Below, piece by piece: positions 24,219 to 32,737 of a stretch of DNA of 33,269 nucleotides. The translations under genes were made by a program, and so were the position numbers. The stretch is from NCBI GenBank assembly GCA_018702955.1, contig JABJEK010000062.1, positions 1-33,269 of the forward strand, in the 5' to 3' direction. Below the pieces are notes generated by a model, which was not told where the DNA came from, did no database searches, and saw nothing but the letters and a program-made list of their open reading frames with translations. This DNA comes from Rhodospirillaceae bacterium. GTDB lineage: Bacteria > Pseudomonadota > Alphaproteobacteria > UBA6615. The first letter of the stretch is position 1. Every line of letters starts with the position of its first letter.

Positions 24219-24998
24219 CTAGGCGGGTGGGCGTGAGTGCTGGCCGCCGTCGACCATGATGACCGTTCCCGACACCCAGGAGGCCTGGGGGCTGGCCATG
24301 AACACGGTGACCGCCGCGAGTTCCTCGGGCAGGCCGCCGCGCCCGCCGGGCAGGCCGCCCATGGTCTCTTTCCAGCGTTCCGGGTCGCCGAATTGTTTTT
24401 CGGCATTGGCACGGGCGAGGAGCTGGAAGCGCTCGGTCTGCGTCGGTCCCGGATTGACGCCGAGCACACGTACGCCGTGGTCCATGCTTTCGCCGCCGAT
24501 GGCGCGGGTCATATGCATGAGCGCCGCATTGCCCATGGTGCCGGCGATATAGGCCGGGCGGCCGCGTTCTCCGGCCATGCCGATGACATTGACGATCACG
24601 CCGTCGCCGCGTTCGCACATGCGGGGATAGAAAGACCGGATCAGGCCGACGGTCCCGAAGACCTTGAGCTGCCAGCCGTCTTTGATCGCGTCGTCGTCGA
24701 GCTTCGAGAGGTCGCCGCCGGGGATCGCGCCCGCATTGTTGATCAGGATGTCGGCGCCGCCGGCCGCCTCGTATAGCGCCACGACGGATGCGGGCTCGGA
24801 CAGGTCCAGCGCATGCACGGTCGCGTCGACGCCGAACCGGCCGGTCACGTCGTCGCGCACGGCGTTCAGGTCGGCCTCGGTGCGCGAGACGAGATGAAGG
24901 TTGCAGCCCTCCGCCGCGAGGCTTTCCGCGATCGCCTTGCCGATGCCCTTGCTGGCGCCGGTAATAATGGCGGATTTACCCTTGAGTCCGAGATCCAT
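24219..24998 (-). CDS. SDR-family protein with altered catalytic residues (paralogue 2)
   Basis: The 259-residue protein is the tandem copy of the preceding SDR. It has TGASKGIG at residues 13-20, NNAGAIPGGD and VNPGPTQTERF. Like its paralogue it lacks the usual Ser and Lys: the segment is NVIGMAGERGRPAYIAGTMG with Gly for Ser and Thr at Tyr+4. GGGGGAA precedes the ATG. A 103-base gap separates the two genes. The shared changes suggest they descend from one already altered ancestor by local duplication. The function is unknown. Confidence 0.88.
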   Translation of the reverse strand: MDLGLKGKSAIITGASKGIGKAIAESLAAEGCNLHLVSRTEADLNAVRDDVTGRFGVDATVHALDLSEPASVVALYEAAGGADILINNAGAIPGGDLSKLDDDAIKDGWQLKVFGTVGLIRSFYPRMCERGDGVIVNVIGMAGERGRPAYIAGTMGNAALMHMTRAIGGESMDHGVRVLGVNPGPTQTERFQLLARANAEKQFGDPERWKETMGGLPGGRGGLPEELAAVTVFMASPQASWVSGTVIMVDGGQHSRPPA

Positions 24999-25098
24999 GA
25001 TGTTCCCCCTGGTGTGGATTTTTGAATTGCGCGGACCCTAGTGAGGCGGTCTCGGTAAGGCAATGAAATCCGGGGGATATCCCTTGCCAGCCGGACCC

Positions 25099-25160
25099 TG
25101 CGGGGCTATAACCCCGCGCATTCCGAATAGCGATGGTGCGGCAGGGCGAATTTAACGCCC
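25099..25160 (+). promoter_or_regulatory. Structured leader upstream of rpmI
   Basis: Two hairpins lie before rpmI: GCGGGG (25100-25105) with CCCCGC (25112-25117), and GGGCG (25144-25148) with CGCCC (25156-25160). L35-L20 operons are often autoregulated through leader RNA bound by L20 in other bacteria. Whether this leader is such a site cannot be told by eye. No T run follows either stem. Confidence 0.35.
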
Positions 25161-25210
25161 GGGGCAGCCCAGCCATTGAGCAAAGCACGCGAAATCAAAG
25201 CGAGGACAAA

Positions 25211-25417
25211 ATGCCCAAGATGAAGACCAAAGCGTCGGTCAAGAAGCGATTCCGCGTCTCGGCCACCGGCAAAATCCGAATGAAGCCTTCGGGCATGCGA
25301 CACGGCATGCGCAAGCGCTCCCAATCCATGAAGCGCAAAGCGCGCAAGATCGGCAACATCGCCAAGTCGGATGAGAAGATTCTCCGGCCGATGATGCCCT
25401 ATGCGAAGAGGGGCTAA
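25211..25417 (+). CDS. rpmI: 50S ribosomal protein L35
   Basis: Small, very basic ribosomal protein of 68 residues (MPKMKTKASVKKRFRVSATG, then RHGMRKRSQSMKRKARK). Length and composition match bL35. GAGG precedes the ATG by five bases. An in-frame GTG at 25133 would add 26 residues with no family match. It is followed three bases after its stop by rplT. Confidence 0.97.
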   Translation: MPKMKTKASVKKRFRVSATGKIRMKPSGMRHGMRKRSQSMKRKARKIGNIAKSDEKILRPMMPYAKRG

Positions 25418-25420
25418 CCG

Positions 25421-25786
25421 ATGTCACGCGCAAAAAACACCGTCCAGCGCAACGCGCGCCGGAAAAAGGTTCTCAAGGCAGCCAAGGGTTACCGGGGCCG
25501 TAATTCCAAGGTCTACCGCGTCGCCAAAGAGCGGGTCGAGAAGGGCCTGCAATACGCCTATCGCGATCGCAAGGTCCGCAAGCGCAACTTCCGCGCCTTG
25601 TGGATTCAGCGCATCAACGCTGGTGCCCGCGAGAATGGGATGACCTATTCCCAGTTCATGTCCGGGATGAAGCATGCGGGCATCGAACTCGACCGTAAGG
25701 TCCTGTCCGATCTGGCGATCCGCGAGCCCGAGGCATTCAAGAACCTGGTCGACCAGGCGCAGGCCGCCCTCAACGCATCCGCCTGA
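25421..25786 (+). CDS. rplT: 50S ribosomal protein L20
   Basis: Early-assembly 23S rRNA-binding protein of 121 residues. It has the basic N-terminal tail ([20 protein letters not shown]) and the globular domain with [20 protein letters not shown], both typical of bL20. In other bacteria L20 represses its own operon through the leader. Three bases separate it from rpmI, so both are on one transcript. Confidence 0.98.
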   Translation: MSRAKNTVQRNARRKKVLKAAKGYRGRNSKVYRVAKERVEKGLQYAYRDRKVRKRNFRALWIQRINAGARENGMTYSQFMSGMKHAGIELDRKVLSDLAIREPEAFKNLVDQAQAALNASA

Positions 25787-25788
25787 AC

Positions 25789-25806
25789 CGGTCCCGAAAG
25801 GGGCCG
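25789..25806 (+). other. GAAA-tetraloop hairpin between rplT and pheS
   Basis: CGGTCCC (25789-25795) and GGGGCCG (25800-25806) form a seven-pair stem with one G-T pair, capped by a stable GAAA loop. It lies in the 46-base gap before pheS. Without a T run it is not a classical terminator. It may set the balance between ribosomal protein and synthetase expression, which is inference. Confidence 0.45.
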
Positions 25807-25832
25807 ATCAATCGGGTCGAACGGGGAACGCC

Positions 25833-26921
25833 ATGACCGCGCCTGACGTCACCGAGTTGCAAGCAGCCCTGCTGGCCGAAGTATCGGCGGCGGACAGCCT
25901 CGACGCGCTCGAGGCCGTTCGCGTGTCCGCGCTCGGCAAGAAGGGCCGCATCACCGATCAGATGAAGGGCCTGGGCCAACTCGATGGCGATGCCCGCAAG
26001 GAAGCCGGCCAAGCCCTCAACCGGGTGAAGGATGCGGTCCAGGAGGCGATCACGTCGCGCCAGGCCGATCTCGACGCGGTGGCCCTCGAGGCGCGCCTCG
26101 CCCATGAGACCATCGATGTCACCTTGCCGCCGCGCCCGCGGCCGGGCGGGCATCTGCACCCGGTCAGCCAGGTCACGGAAGAATGCATCGCGATCTTCGG
26201 CGAGATGGGTTTCACCGTCGCCGAAGGGCCGGACATCGAGGATGATTTCCACAACTTCACGGCGCTGAACATCCCGCCCGAGCATCCGGCCCGCCAGATG
26301 CACGATACGTTTTATCTTGAGGGAAAAGACGGTGCGGCCCAGCCGGTGCTGCGGACCCATACCTCGCCGGTGCAGATCCGCACGATGGAGACCTCCAAGC
26401 CGCCGATCCGGGTGATCGCGCCGGGGCGGACCTACCGCAGCGATTCCGACGCGACCCACACACCCATGTTCCATCAGATCGAGGCGCTGGTCATCGACGA
26501 GACGACCCATCTGGGGCATCTCAAGGGCTGCATCATCGATTTTTGCCGGGCCTTCTTCGATATACCCGATCTGCCGGTGCGTTTCCGGCCGAGCCATTTC
26601 CCCTTCACCGAACCGTCGATGGAGGTCGATATCGGCTGCTCGCGGGAGGGCGGCGAGCTGCGCATCGGCAATTTCGGCGAGGGTGCTGACAACTGGCTCG
26701 AGATCATGGGGTCCGGCATGGTCCACCCCAAGGTGCTCGAATATGGCGGCATCGATTCCACCAAATATCAGGGTTTCGCCTTCGGCATGGGGATCGACCG
26801 GATCGCGATGCTGAAATACGGCATCCCCGATCTGCGCACCTTCTTCGACGCCGACATCCGCTGGCTCAAGCATTACGGCTTCGTGCCGCTCGCCGTGCCG
26901 TCGATGGTGCGGGGGCTCTAG
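25833..26921 (+). CDS. pheS: Phenylalanyl-tRNA synthetase alpha chain
   Basis: Catalytic subunit of the (alpha-beta)2 PheRS. The 362-residue protein has an N-terminal coiled coil (residues 1-85) for tRNA binding and then the class II core. Motif 1 lies near [18 protein letters not shown], motif 2 near [20 protein letters not shown], and motif 3 near [17 protein letters not shown]. It starts at ATG 25833, where family members begin; the frame stays open upstream to 25674 over the rplT end. pheT follows after a nine-base gap. Confidence 0.98.
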   Translation: MTAPDVTELQAALLAEVSAADSLDALEAVRVSALGKKGRITDQMKGLGQLDGDARKEAGQALNRVKDAVQEAITSRQADLDAVALEARLAHETIDVTLPPRPRPGGHLHPVSQVTEECIAIFGEMGFTVAEGPDIEDDFHNFTALNIPPEHPARQMHDTFYLEGKDGAAQPVLRTHTSPVQIRTMETSKPPIRVIAPGRTYRSDSDATHTPMFHQIEALVIDETTHLGHLKGCIIDFCRAFFDIPDLPVRFRPSHFPFTEPSMEVDIGCSREGGELRIGNFGEGADNWLEIMGSGMVHPKVLEYGGIDSTKYQGFAFGMGIDRIAMLKYGIPDLRTFFDADIRWLKHYGFVPLAVPSMVRGL

Positions 26922-26930
26922 GGGGCGGCG

Positions 26931-29336
26931 ATGAAGTTTACGTTGTCATGGCTCAAGGACCATCTCGAGACCGACGCGTCCGTCAACACGATCGTCGAGA
27001 CGCTGATCCGGATCGGGCTTGAGGTCGACACGGTGGACGACCCGGGCGCCAAGCTGGCTGCCTTCCGGGTCGCGCATGTTATTGCCGCCGAGCGCCACCC
27101 CGATGCCGACCGGCTGCAGGTCTGCACCGTCGACACCGGCGAGGAGCAGGTCCAGGTCGTGTGTGGCGCGCCGAATGCCCGCGCCGGCATGAAGGGCGTG
27201 TTCGCCCCGGCCGGCACCTATGTGCCCGGCATCGACGTCGAGCTGAAGAAAACAAAAATCCGCGGCGTCGAATCCAACGGCATGCTCGTTTCCGAGCGCG
27301 AGATGGGCCTGTCCGACGAACATGACGGGATCATCGAACTGCCCGACGACGCGCCGCTGGGCGCGCCGTTTGCCACGGTGCTGGGTCTCGACGATCCGGT
27401 GATCGACATCGAACTGACACCCAACCGCCCCGACTGCACCGGCGTGCGTGGTATTGCCCGCGATCTCGCCGCCGCCGGGCTCGGCACCCTCAAGCCGTTC
27501 GACAGCGCCGCAACTGTCGAAGGCAGCTACGACAGCCCGGTCGCCTGGGCGATCGCGGACGACGACAACGCCTGTGGTTACGTGGTCGGGCGCCATTTCC
27601 GCGGCGTGACCAACCGGCCGTCGCCCCAATGGGTGCAGGACCGCCTGCGCGCCATTGGTCTGCGGCCGATTTCTGCACTGGTCGACGTGACCAACTATGT
27701 CTCCATTGATCTCGGCCGGCCGCTGCATGTGTTCGACGCGGGCAAGCTCAAGTCCGACACGCTGACCATGCGCCGTGCGCGCGACGGCGAGGATTTCATG
27801 GCCCTGGTCGAGCGCGAGTACACGCTCGACGGCGAGATGACCGTGATCGGCGACGGCGACAAGGCCGAGGCGGTCGCGGGTGTCATGGGTGGGCTCGACA
27901 CGAGCTGCACCGAGGAAACCACCGACGTGTTCCTCGAAGTCGCGTTGTTTGATCCGGTCTCGGTCGCGACGACCGGCCGCAAGCTGGCGATCGATTCCGA
28001 TGCCCGCTATCGGTTCGAACGTGGTGTGGATCCGGAATCCGCGAACTGGGGGGCTGAGGTCGCCACCCGCATGATCCTCGAATTCTGCGGCGGCGAGACC
28101 AGCGGGCATGTCACCGCCGGGGCCATGCCCGACTGGCAGCACAATATCGAGCTGCGGACCAATCGCGTCGCGACACTGGGTGGTGTGGATATTCCCGCCG
28201 CGCGTCAGGCTGAAATCCTGGATGGGTTGGGCTTCGAGACCGAAACCAACGCCGACGTCATCACCGCCGCCGTACCGCCCTGGCGGCCGGACGTGCATGG
28301 TGAGCCGGACCTGGTCGAGGAAATCACGCGCATTCATGGCTTCGACGAGATCGCGCCGGTCTCGCTCGACCGCGACACGGCATTACCGCCCGCCGCGATC
28401 ACGCCCGCGCAACTACGTACCAGCCGCGTCCGCCGCTCGCTCGCAGCACAGGGCCTCGACGAGGCGGTGACCTGGTCGTTCATGGGCCGCGCCCATGTGG
28501 AGCTCTTCACCGACGACCCCGACACGATGGACGGGCTGATGCTGGCGAACCCGATCTCCAGCGAGCTCGACGCGATGCGGCCTTCTATTCTGGGCAATCT
28601 TCTGTTGGCCGCCGGACGCAATGCCGACCGGGGCTTCGCCGATCTGGGCCTGTTCGAACTCGGGCCCGCCTATCGTGACGCCAGCCCTGACGGCCAGCTT
28701 CTGGTCGCCGCCGGTGTGCGTCATGGCAACGCCCACCCGGCCCACTGGTCCGGTGCCGCCCGCGCCGCCGATGCGCTCGACGCCAAGGCCGATGCGCTGG
28801 CCGCACTCGACGCCGCCGGTGCGCCCACGACCAATCTTCAGGTCGGCCGCGATGCGCCGGCTTGGTATCACCCGGGCCGTTCGGGTGGATTACGCCTCGG
28901 CAAGAACGTGCTCGCCTGGTTCGGCGAGATTCACCCCGGCGTGCTCCGCAAACTCGACGTGCGCGGCCCCGCGATAGGCTTCGAGGTGTTCCTCGACGCG
29001 CTGCCCGACCGCAAGGAAAAAGGCGCGGCTCGTCCGCCGCTCCACCTGTCGGCCCTGCAGCCGGTGCGCCGTGATTTCGCATTCATGGTCGATGCGGGTG
29101 TGGAGGCGGGCAGTGTGATCCGCGCCGCGCGCGGTGCCGAACGCGACCTGATTTCGGGGGTCGAGCTGTTCGACGTCTATGATGGCAAGAATATCGAGGA
29201 TGGCAAGAAGTCGCTCGCGATTCAGGTCACCCTGCAGCCGGTCGACGCGACCCTGACCGACGAAGACATAGACAAGATCGCCGCGAAGATCGTCGCGGCC
29301 GTCGAGAAGGCCACCGCCGGAAGCTTGCGGGGGTAG
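26931..29336 (+). CDS. pheT: Phenylalanyl-tRNA synthetase beta chain
   Basis: Non-catalytic partner of PheS with the editing site. The 801-residue protein has the N-terminal tRNA-binding (OB) domain (RVAHVIAAERHPDADRLQVC), the B3/4 editing domain, the B5 domain and, at the C-terminus, the FDX-ACB anticodon-binding domain (ending TLTDEDIDKIAAKIVAAVEK). Length is normal for the long bacterial form. Its start MKFTLSWLKDHL is the family start, preceded by a GGGGGCGG stretch. It forms an operon with rpmI, rplT and pheS. Confidence 0.98.
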   Translation: MKFTLSWLKDHLETDASVNTIVETLIRIGLEVDTVDDPGAKLAAFRVAHVIAAERHPDADRLQVCTVDTGEEQVQVVCGAPNARAGMKGVFAPAGTYVPGIDVELKKTKIRGVESNGMLVSEREMGLSDEHDGIIELPDDAPLGAPFATVLGLDDPVIDIELTPNRPDCTGVRGIARDLAAAGLGTLKPFDSAATVEGSYDSPVAWAIADDDNACGYVVGRHFRGVTNRPSPQWVQDRLRAIGLRPISALVDVTNYVSIDLGRPLHVFDAGKLKSDTLTMRRARDGEDFMALVEREYTLDGEMTVIGDGDKAEAVAGVMGGLDTSCTEETTDVFLEVALFDPVSVATTGRKLAIDSDARYRFERGVDPESANWGAEVATRMILEFCGGETSGHVTAGAMPDWQHNIELRTNRVATLGGVDIPAARQAEILDGLGFETETNADVITAAVPPWRPDVHGEPDLVEEITRIHGFDEIAPVSLDRDTALPPAAITPAQLRTSRVRRSLAAQGLDEAVTWSFMGRAHVELFTDDPDTMDGLMLANPISSELDAMRPSILGNLLLAAGRNADRGFADLGLFELGPAYRDASPDGQLLVAAGVRHGNAHPAHWSGAARAADALDAKADALAALDAAGAPTTNLQVGRDAPAWYHPGRSGGLRLGKNVLAWFGEIHPGVLRKLDVRGPAIGFEVFLDALPDRKEKGAARPPLHLSALQPVRRDFAFMVDAGVEAGSVIRAARGAERDLISGVELFDVYDGKNIEDGKKSLAIQVTLQPVDATLTDEDIDKIAAKIVAAVEKATAGSLRG

Positions 29337-29385
29337 CACAGCGGGTTAGTGGGCCCCTGTCGGGCTGTTTATGGAGGCGGAGAAC

Positions 29386-30090
29386 ATGATCGCAAGTTCC
29401 CAAAGGCGCCTTCCGATGAGTTCGCTGAGCCTGTCTTTTGCCGCGCTATTGATGCTGAGCGCCTGCGCCGAACTGCCGTTCGGCATGTCCTCAGACAAGC
29501 CGGCGGACCGTACACCGGAAAAGAACGGCACCGAGGCCGCGACACCCCGGCCATCACCGCGTGCGGATCTGGGCGTCACCATCGAAGGCCTGAACACTTA
29601 TGCCGCCGGACGCGATGTTTCGTGGGAGGTGACATGGGCCGGCGGCGCGCGTGCGGAGTATGTCGCCGTCAGCCCGATCGGCGGGAGTGCGCAGAACGCG
29701 TTGACCGTTGCCGTGTCGGCTCAAGCTGGCCAGGTGGACACCATCACCGGGCGGATCGGGCGGCGCTGGATCGATGAGCGCCAGTATGAGCGCTTCTATG
29801 GCGAGCTCTCGGCCTTCTTCGATCACGCACTACAGGGCCGGACCCGCGACTTCGCGCTGGACAGATGGGTCGAGAACATCCATCTATCCAACCGGCTGGC
29901 GCGACGCGGCAGCTGGTCCTTCGCGACGGCGACCGAAGACGGCGTCGTGGTCTCGTATGTTTTGACCGATGGCGACCTGGCATTCGTGGCAACGGCCGAT
30001 CCGGAATGTGCCGCGGAAGTCGTCAAAGGGCCCGAAGTCTGGCGTTTCGGGCCGCCGGAAGGGATTTGCGGGGGCGTGTTCCCGCGTTAG
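29386..30090 (+). CDS. Predicted lipoprotein of unknown function
   Basis: The 234-residue protein has a lipoprotein signal: basic RR, hydrophobic LSFAALLMLSAC and the lipobox LSAC with Cys at about residue 27. A Pro/Lys-rich linker (about residues 35-58) and an unrecognised domain follow. That domain contains three Cys (PECAAEVV, PEGICGGVF and the lipid Cys). ATG 29386 is preferred over ATG 29371 because GGAGG at 29373-29377 is eight bases before it. It would be anchored to the inner or outer membrane facing the periplasm. It is 49 bases after pheT and may share its transcript. I recognise no family. Confidence 0.7.
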   Translation: MIASSQRRLPMSSLSLSFAALLMLSACAELPFGMSSDKPADRTPEKNGTEAATPRPSPRADLGVTIEGLNTYAAGRDVSWEVTWAGGARAEYVAVSPIGGSAQNALTVAVSAQAGQVDTITGRIGRRWIDERQYERFYGELSAFFDHALQGRTRDFALDRWVENIHLSNRLARRGSWSFATATEDGVVVSYVLTDGDLAFVATADPECAAEVVKGPEVWRFGPPEGICGGVFPR

Positions 30091-30105
30091 TTTCCCTTAG
30101 GTGGC

Positions 30106-30163
30106 TGTGGATAAAATATAAGCTGAATGACGCTCTCAGCATCGAATATGAGACTTATCCCCA
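30106..30163. promoter_or_regulatory. DnaA-box-like pair upstream of lepA
   Basis: TGTGGATAA at 30106-30114 is a perfect DnaA box (TTATCCACA) on the minus strand. TTATCCCCA at 30155-30163 on the plus strand matches eight of nine bases. They lie in the 147-base gap between the lipoprotein and lepA, which is locally richer in A/T than its surroundings. Two boxes could be a DnaA-regulated promoter or chance. An origin usually has more boxes and an unwinding element, which I cannot see. Confidence 0.35.
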
Positions 30164-30237
30164 CTACTCACAGAGTGTTGCCTGGGGATCGTAACAACCG
30201 AATTTCATGATTTGTTCTCTTACCTGGCTAGTGTTGA

Positions 30238-32040
30238 ATGACCGACCTGTCTCACATCCGTAATTTCTCGATCATCGCCCATATCGACCACGGGAAATCG
30301 ACCCTGGCCGACCGGATGATCCAGCTCTGCGGCGGGCTGACCGATCGCGAGATGCACGAGCAGGTGCTCGACAATATGGAGCTCGAGCGCGAGCGCGGCA
30401 TCACGATCAAGGCCCAGACCGTACGCCTGGAGTACAAGGCCAGGGATGGCGAGACTTATCACCTGAACCTGATGGACACGCCCGGGCATGTGGATTTCTC
30501 CTACGAGGTCTCGCGCTCGCTCGCCGCGTGCGAGGGCGCGCTGCTGGTGGTCGATGCCAGCCAGGGGGTCGAGGCCCAGACATTGGCCAATGCCTATCTG
30601 GCGATCGACGCGGATCTGGAGCTCGTCCCGGTGCTCAACAAGGTCGATCTTCCGGCGGCGGAGCCGGACCGGATCCGGCAGCAGATCGAGGACGTCATCG
30701 GGCTCGACGCGTCCGAGGCTGTGATGATCTCGGCCAAGACCGGGCTCGGCGTCGACGAGGTGCTGGAATCGATCGTCACCAAGATGCCGCCGCCCGAGGG
30801 CGATGCGGATAGCGACCTGCAGGCGCTGCTGGTCGACAGCTGGTACGACCCCTATCTGGGCGTCGTGGCGCTGATGCGGGTCAAGCACGGCACCCTGAAG
30901 AAGGGCCAGAAGATCCGAATGATGTCCACCGGGATCGCCTACACGATCGACCGGGTGGGCGTGTTCACGCCGGCGCGCACGGAGACCGGCGCGCTCGGGC
31001 CGGGCGAGATCGGTTTCATCACGGCTCAGATCAAGACGGTCGCGGACTGTAACGTCGGCGACACGATCACGGACGATCGCAAGCCCGCCGCCGAGCCCCT
31101 GCCGGGCTTCAAGCCGTCTGTCCCGGTTGTGTTCTCGTCGCTGTTTCCGGCGGACACGGCGGAATATGAGGATCTGCGCGAGGCGCTGGGCCGCCTGCAT
31201 CTGAACGACGCCAGCTTCGAATTCGAGGCCGAGAGTTCCGCCGCATTGGGCATGGGCTTCCGCTGTGGCTTTCTTGGCCTGCTGCATATGGAGATCATCC
31301 AGCAGCGCCTCGAGCGTGAGTTTGATCTTGAGATCATCGCGACCGCGCCGTCGGTCGTCTATCACATCACGCTCACGGACGGCGAAGAGCTCGTGCTCCA
31401 CAACCCGTCCGACTATCCCGATGTGACTCGCATCGAGACCATCCACGAGCCCTGGATCAAGGCCTCGATCATGGTGCCGGACGAGTATCTCGGCGCCGTT
31501 CTTCAATTGTGCACCGAACGCCGTGGCGAGCAGATCGAGCTCACCTATGTGGGGGGCCGGGCGATGGCGGTGTACTGGCTGCCGCTGAACGAAGTGGTGT
31601 TCGATTTCTACGACCGGCTGAAGTCCATCAGCCGCGGCTATGCCAGCTTCGACTATGAGCTCGACGGCTATCGCGAGGGCAATCTCGTGAAGGTCGATAT
31701 CCTGGTGAACAGCGAGGTCGTCGATGCGTTGTCGATGGTGGTGCATCGTGACCAGGCCGAGGGACGCGGGAGGCATCTGTGCACGCGGCTCAAGGATCTG
31801 GTGCCGCGCCAGCTCTTCAAGGTGGCACTCCAGGCCGCGATCGGCGGCAAGGTGATCGCCCGCGAGACGGTGGGTGCCATGCGCAAGGACGTGACGTCAA
31901 AATGCTATGGCGGCGACATCACGCGCAAACGCAAGCTTCTGGAGAAGCAGAAGAAGGGCAAGAAGAAGATGCGCCAGTACGGGAATGTCGAGATTCCCCA
32001 GTCGGCCTTTATCCAGGCCCTGCGGATGGGTGACGAGTAG
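30238..32040 (+). CDS. lepA: Elongation factor 4 (back-translocating GTPase)
   Basis: Ribosome-bound GTPase of 600 residues that acts on stalled or misregistered ribosomes. It has G1 [15 protein letters not shown]2 in [11 protein letters not shown]3 [21 protein letters not shown]4 NKVDLP and the EF-G-like domains. The C-terminal LepA-specific domain ends [20 protein letters not shown]. Length and order are normal. No strong Shine-Dalgarno is seen before ATG 30238, but the protein N-terminus aligns with the family. It is followed by a pair of palindromic repeats. Confidence 0.97.
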   Translation: MTDLSHIRNFSIIAHIDHGKSTLADRMIQLCGGLTDREMHEQVLDNMELERERGITIKAQTVRLEYKARDGETYHLNLMDTPGHVDFSYEVSRSLAACEGALLVVDASQGVEAQTLANAYLAIDADLELVPVLNKVDLPAAEPDRIRQQIEDVIGLDASEAVMISAKTGLGVDEVLESIVTKMPPPEGDADSDLQALLVDSWYDPYLGVVALMRVKHGTLKKGQKIRMMSTGIAYTIDRVGVFTPARTETGALGPGEIGFITAQIKTVADCNVGDTITDDRKPAAEPLPGFKPSVPVVFSSLFPADTAEYEDLREALGRLHLNDASFEFEAESSAALGMGFRCGFLGLLHMEIIQQRLEREFDLEIIATAPSVVYHITLTDGEELVLHNPSDYPDVTRIETIHEPWIKASIMVPDEYLGAVLQLCTERRGEQIELTYVGGRAMAVYWLPLNEVVFDFYDRLKSISRGYASFDYELDGYREGNLVKVDILVNSEVVDALSMVVHRDQAEGRGRHLCTRLKDLVPRQLFKVALQAAIGGKVIARETVGAMRKDVTSKCYGGDITRKRKLLEKQKKGKKKMRQYGNVEIPQSAFIQALRMGDE

Positions 32041-32052
32041 GCCATAGCCGAA

Positions 32053-32084
32053 ATCGTCGTTCCCGCGCAGGCGGGAACCCATAA
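32053..32084 (+). repeat. Palindromic intergenic repeat copy D
   Basis: ATCGTCG, then TTCCCGC (32060-32066) pairing GCGGGAA (32071-32077) around GCAG, then CCCATAA. The flanks match the family of the repeats at 23161-23307, but the stem is of the CCCGC type. It lies 13 bases after lepA and may shape the end of its transcript. Confidence 0.65.
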
Positions 32085-32115
32085 TCACAGTTGGTTGCCT
32101 GGGTGGGTTCGATGT

Positions 32116-32148
32116 CTATGGATGCCCGCCTTCGCGGGCATGACGATG
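32116..32148 (-). repeat. Palindromic intergenic repeat copy E (inverted to D)
   Basis: TATGG, then ATGCCCGC (32122-32129) pairing GCGGGCAT (32134-32141) around CTTC, then GACGATG. Its reverse complement carries the CATCGTCAT and CATCCATA flanks of the other copies. D and E form a head-to-head pair about 30 bases apart, the same arrangement as A and B. Confidence 0.65.
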
Positions 32149-32164
32149 CAGGAAATTATCAAGC

Positions 32165-32488
32165 CTACGAATTAAACATCCCGGTTTTGCGCCGCCGCGT
32201 GCGGAACAGCCATGTCAGCGCCAGCCCCGGCACGCCGAAGACGAACAGGGCGGGCCAGGTCAGAATTGTCGAGATGACGGGGTGCCAGAGCCACGGCCCG
32301 ATGACGGGAATATGGCGTGCGATCGCGGGCTCGGCGACCTGCAGGCTGGTCTGGTGGAGCGTGAACCACAGCTCACCCGCGGCGATCAGGCTTAGTGATC
32401 CGGCGTCGATGGACGCAAGTGCGTCCCGCGCCAGCACCGCCAGTGCCGCGATCAGAAATATCCAGCCTATGATTCGGCCTACTATCAT
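32165..32488 (-). CDS. Small membrane protein of unknown function
   Basis: The 107-residue protein has a hydrophobic N-terminal helix (IIGWIFLIAALAVLA, residues 5-20), a middle segment with LIAAGELWFTLHQTSLQVAE, and a second hydrophobic helix (TWPALFVFGVPGLALTWLF, about 77-95). It ends in a basic tail (RTRRRKTG). This arrangement is found in conserved uncharacterised alphaproteobacterial proteins. The basic tail is probably cytoplasmic. It is convergent with lepA, with the repeats between them. No function is proposed. Confidence 0.65.
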   Translation of the reverse strand: MIVGRIIGWIFLIAALAVLARDALASIDAGSLSLIAAGELWFTLHQTSLQVAEPAIARHIPVIGPWLWHPVISTILTWPALFVFGVPGLALTWLFRTRRRKTGMFNS

Positions 32489-32606
32489 GGCCCTTCGGGC
32501 CCCGCGTTTCCGTTTTTCTTGTTCAGGCTATGGGACGATATTAACCGCAGTCGGCGCGTCGGACACAAGCCTTACTCCTGTTCAATTTTATGAAAGCGCT
32601 CGGTGG

Positions 32607-32635
32607 TTGCCAGCGTCGGTCGGGTCGGCTATCCA
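32607..32635 (+). promoter_or_regulatory. Promoter of tRNA-Ser
   Basis: TTGCCA (32607-32612) and TATCCA (32630-32635) are separated by exactly 17 bases. The -35 matches five and the -10 four of six sigma-70 consensus bases. Transcription would begin about five bases before the mature tRNA 5' end (32648), a normal distance for a short-leader tRNA gene. Confidence 0.55.
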
Positions 32636-32647
32636 GTGCCCCAGTGC

Positions 32648-32737
32648 GGAGGGGTGGCCGAGTGGCTGAAGGCGCACGCTTGGAAAGCGTGTAAACGGGC
32701 GACCGTTTCGAGGGTTCGAATCCCTCTCCCTCCGCCA
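32648..32737 (+). tRNA. tRNA-Ser (GGA anticodon), CCA encoded
   Basis: A complete class II tRNA of 90 bases. The acceptor GGAGGGG pairs with TCCCTCC, followed by the discriminator G and encoded CCA (32735-32737). The anticodon stem is CACGC/GCGTG around TTGGAAA, with GGA at 32682-32684 (reads UCC and UCU). The long variable arm pairs AAACGG with CCGTTT. The T-arm is GAGGG-TTCGAAT-CCCTC. All features fit tRNA-Ser. Confidence 0.97.

Noticed and set aside
26946..28337. 463-codon open frame antisense to pheT
   Set aside because: Shadow of pheT; composition typical of antisense translation in GC-rich genes.
30220..31776. 518-codon open frame antisense to lepA
   Set aside because: Shadow of lepA; low-complexity basic translation and no start signal or family match.
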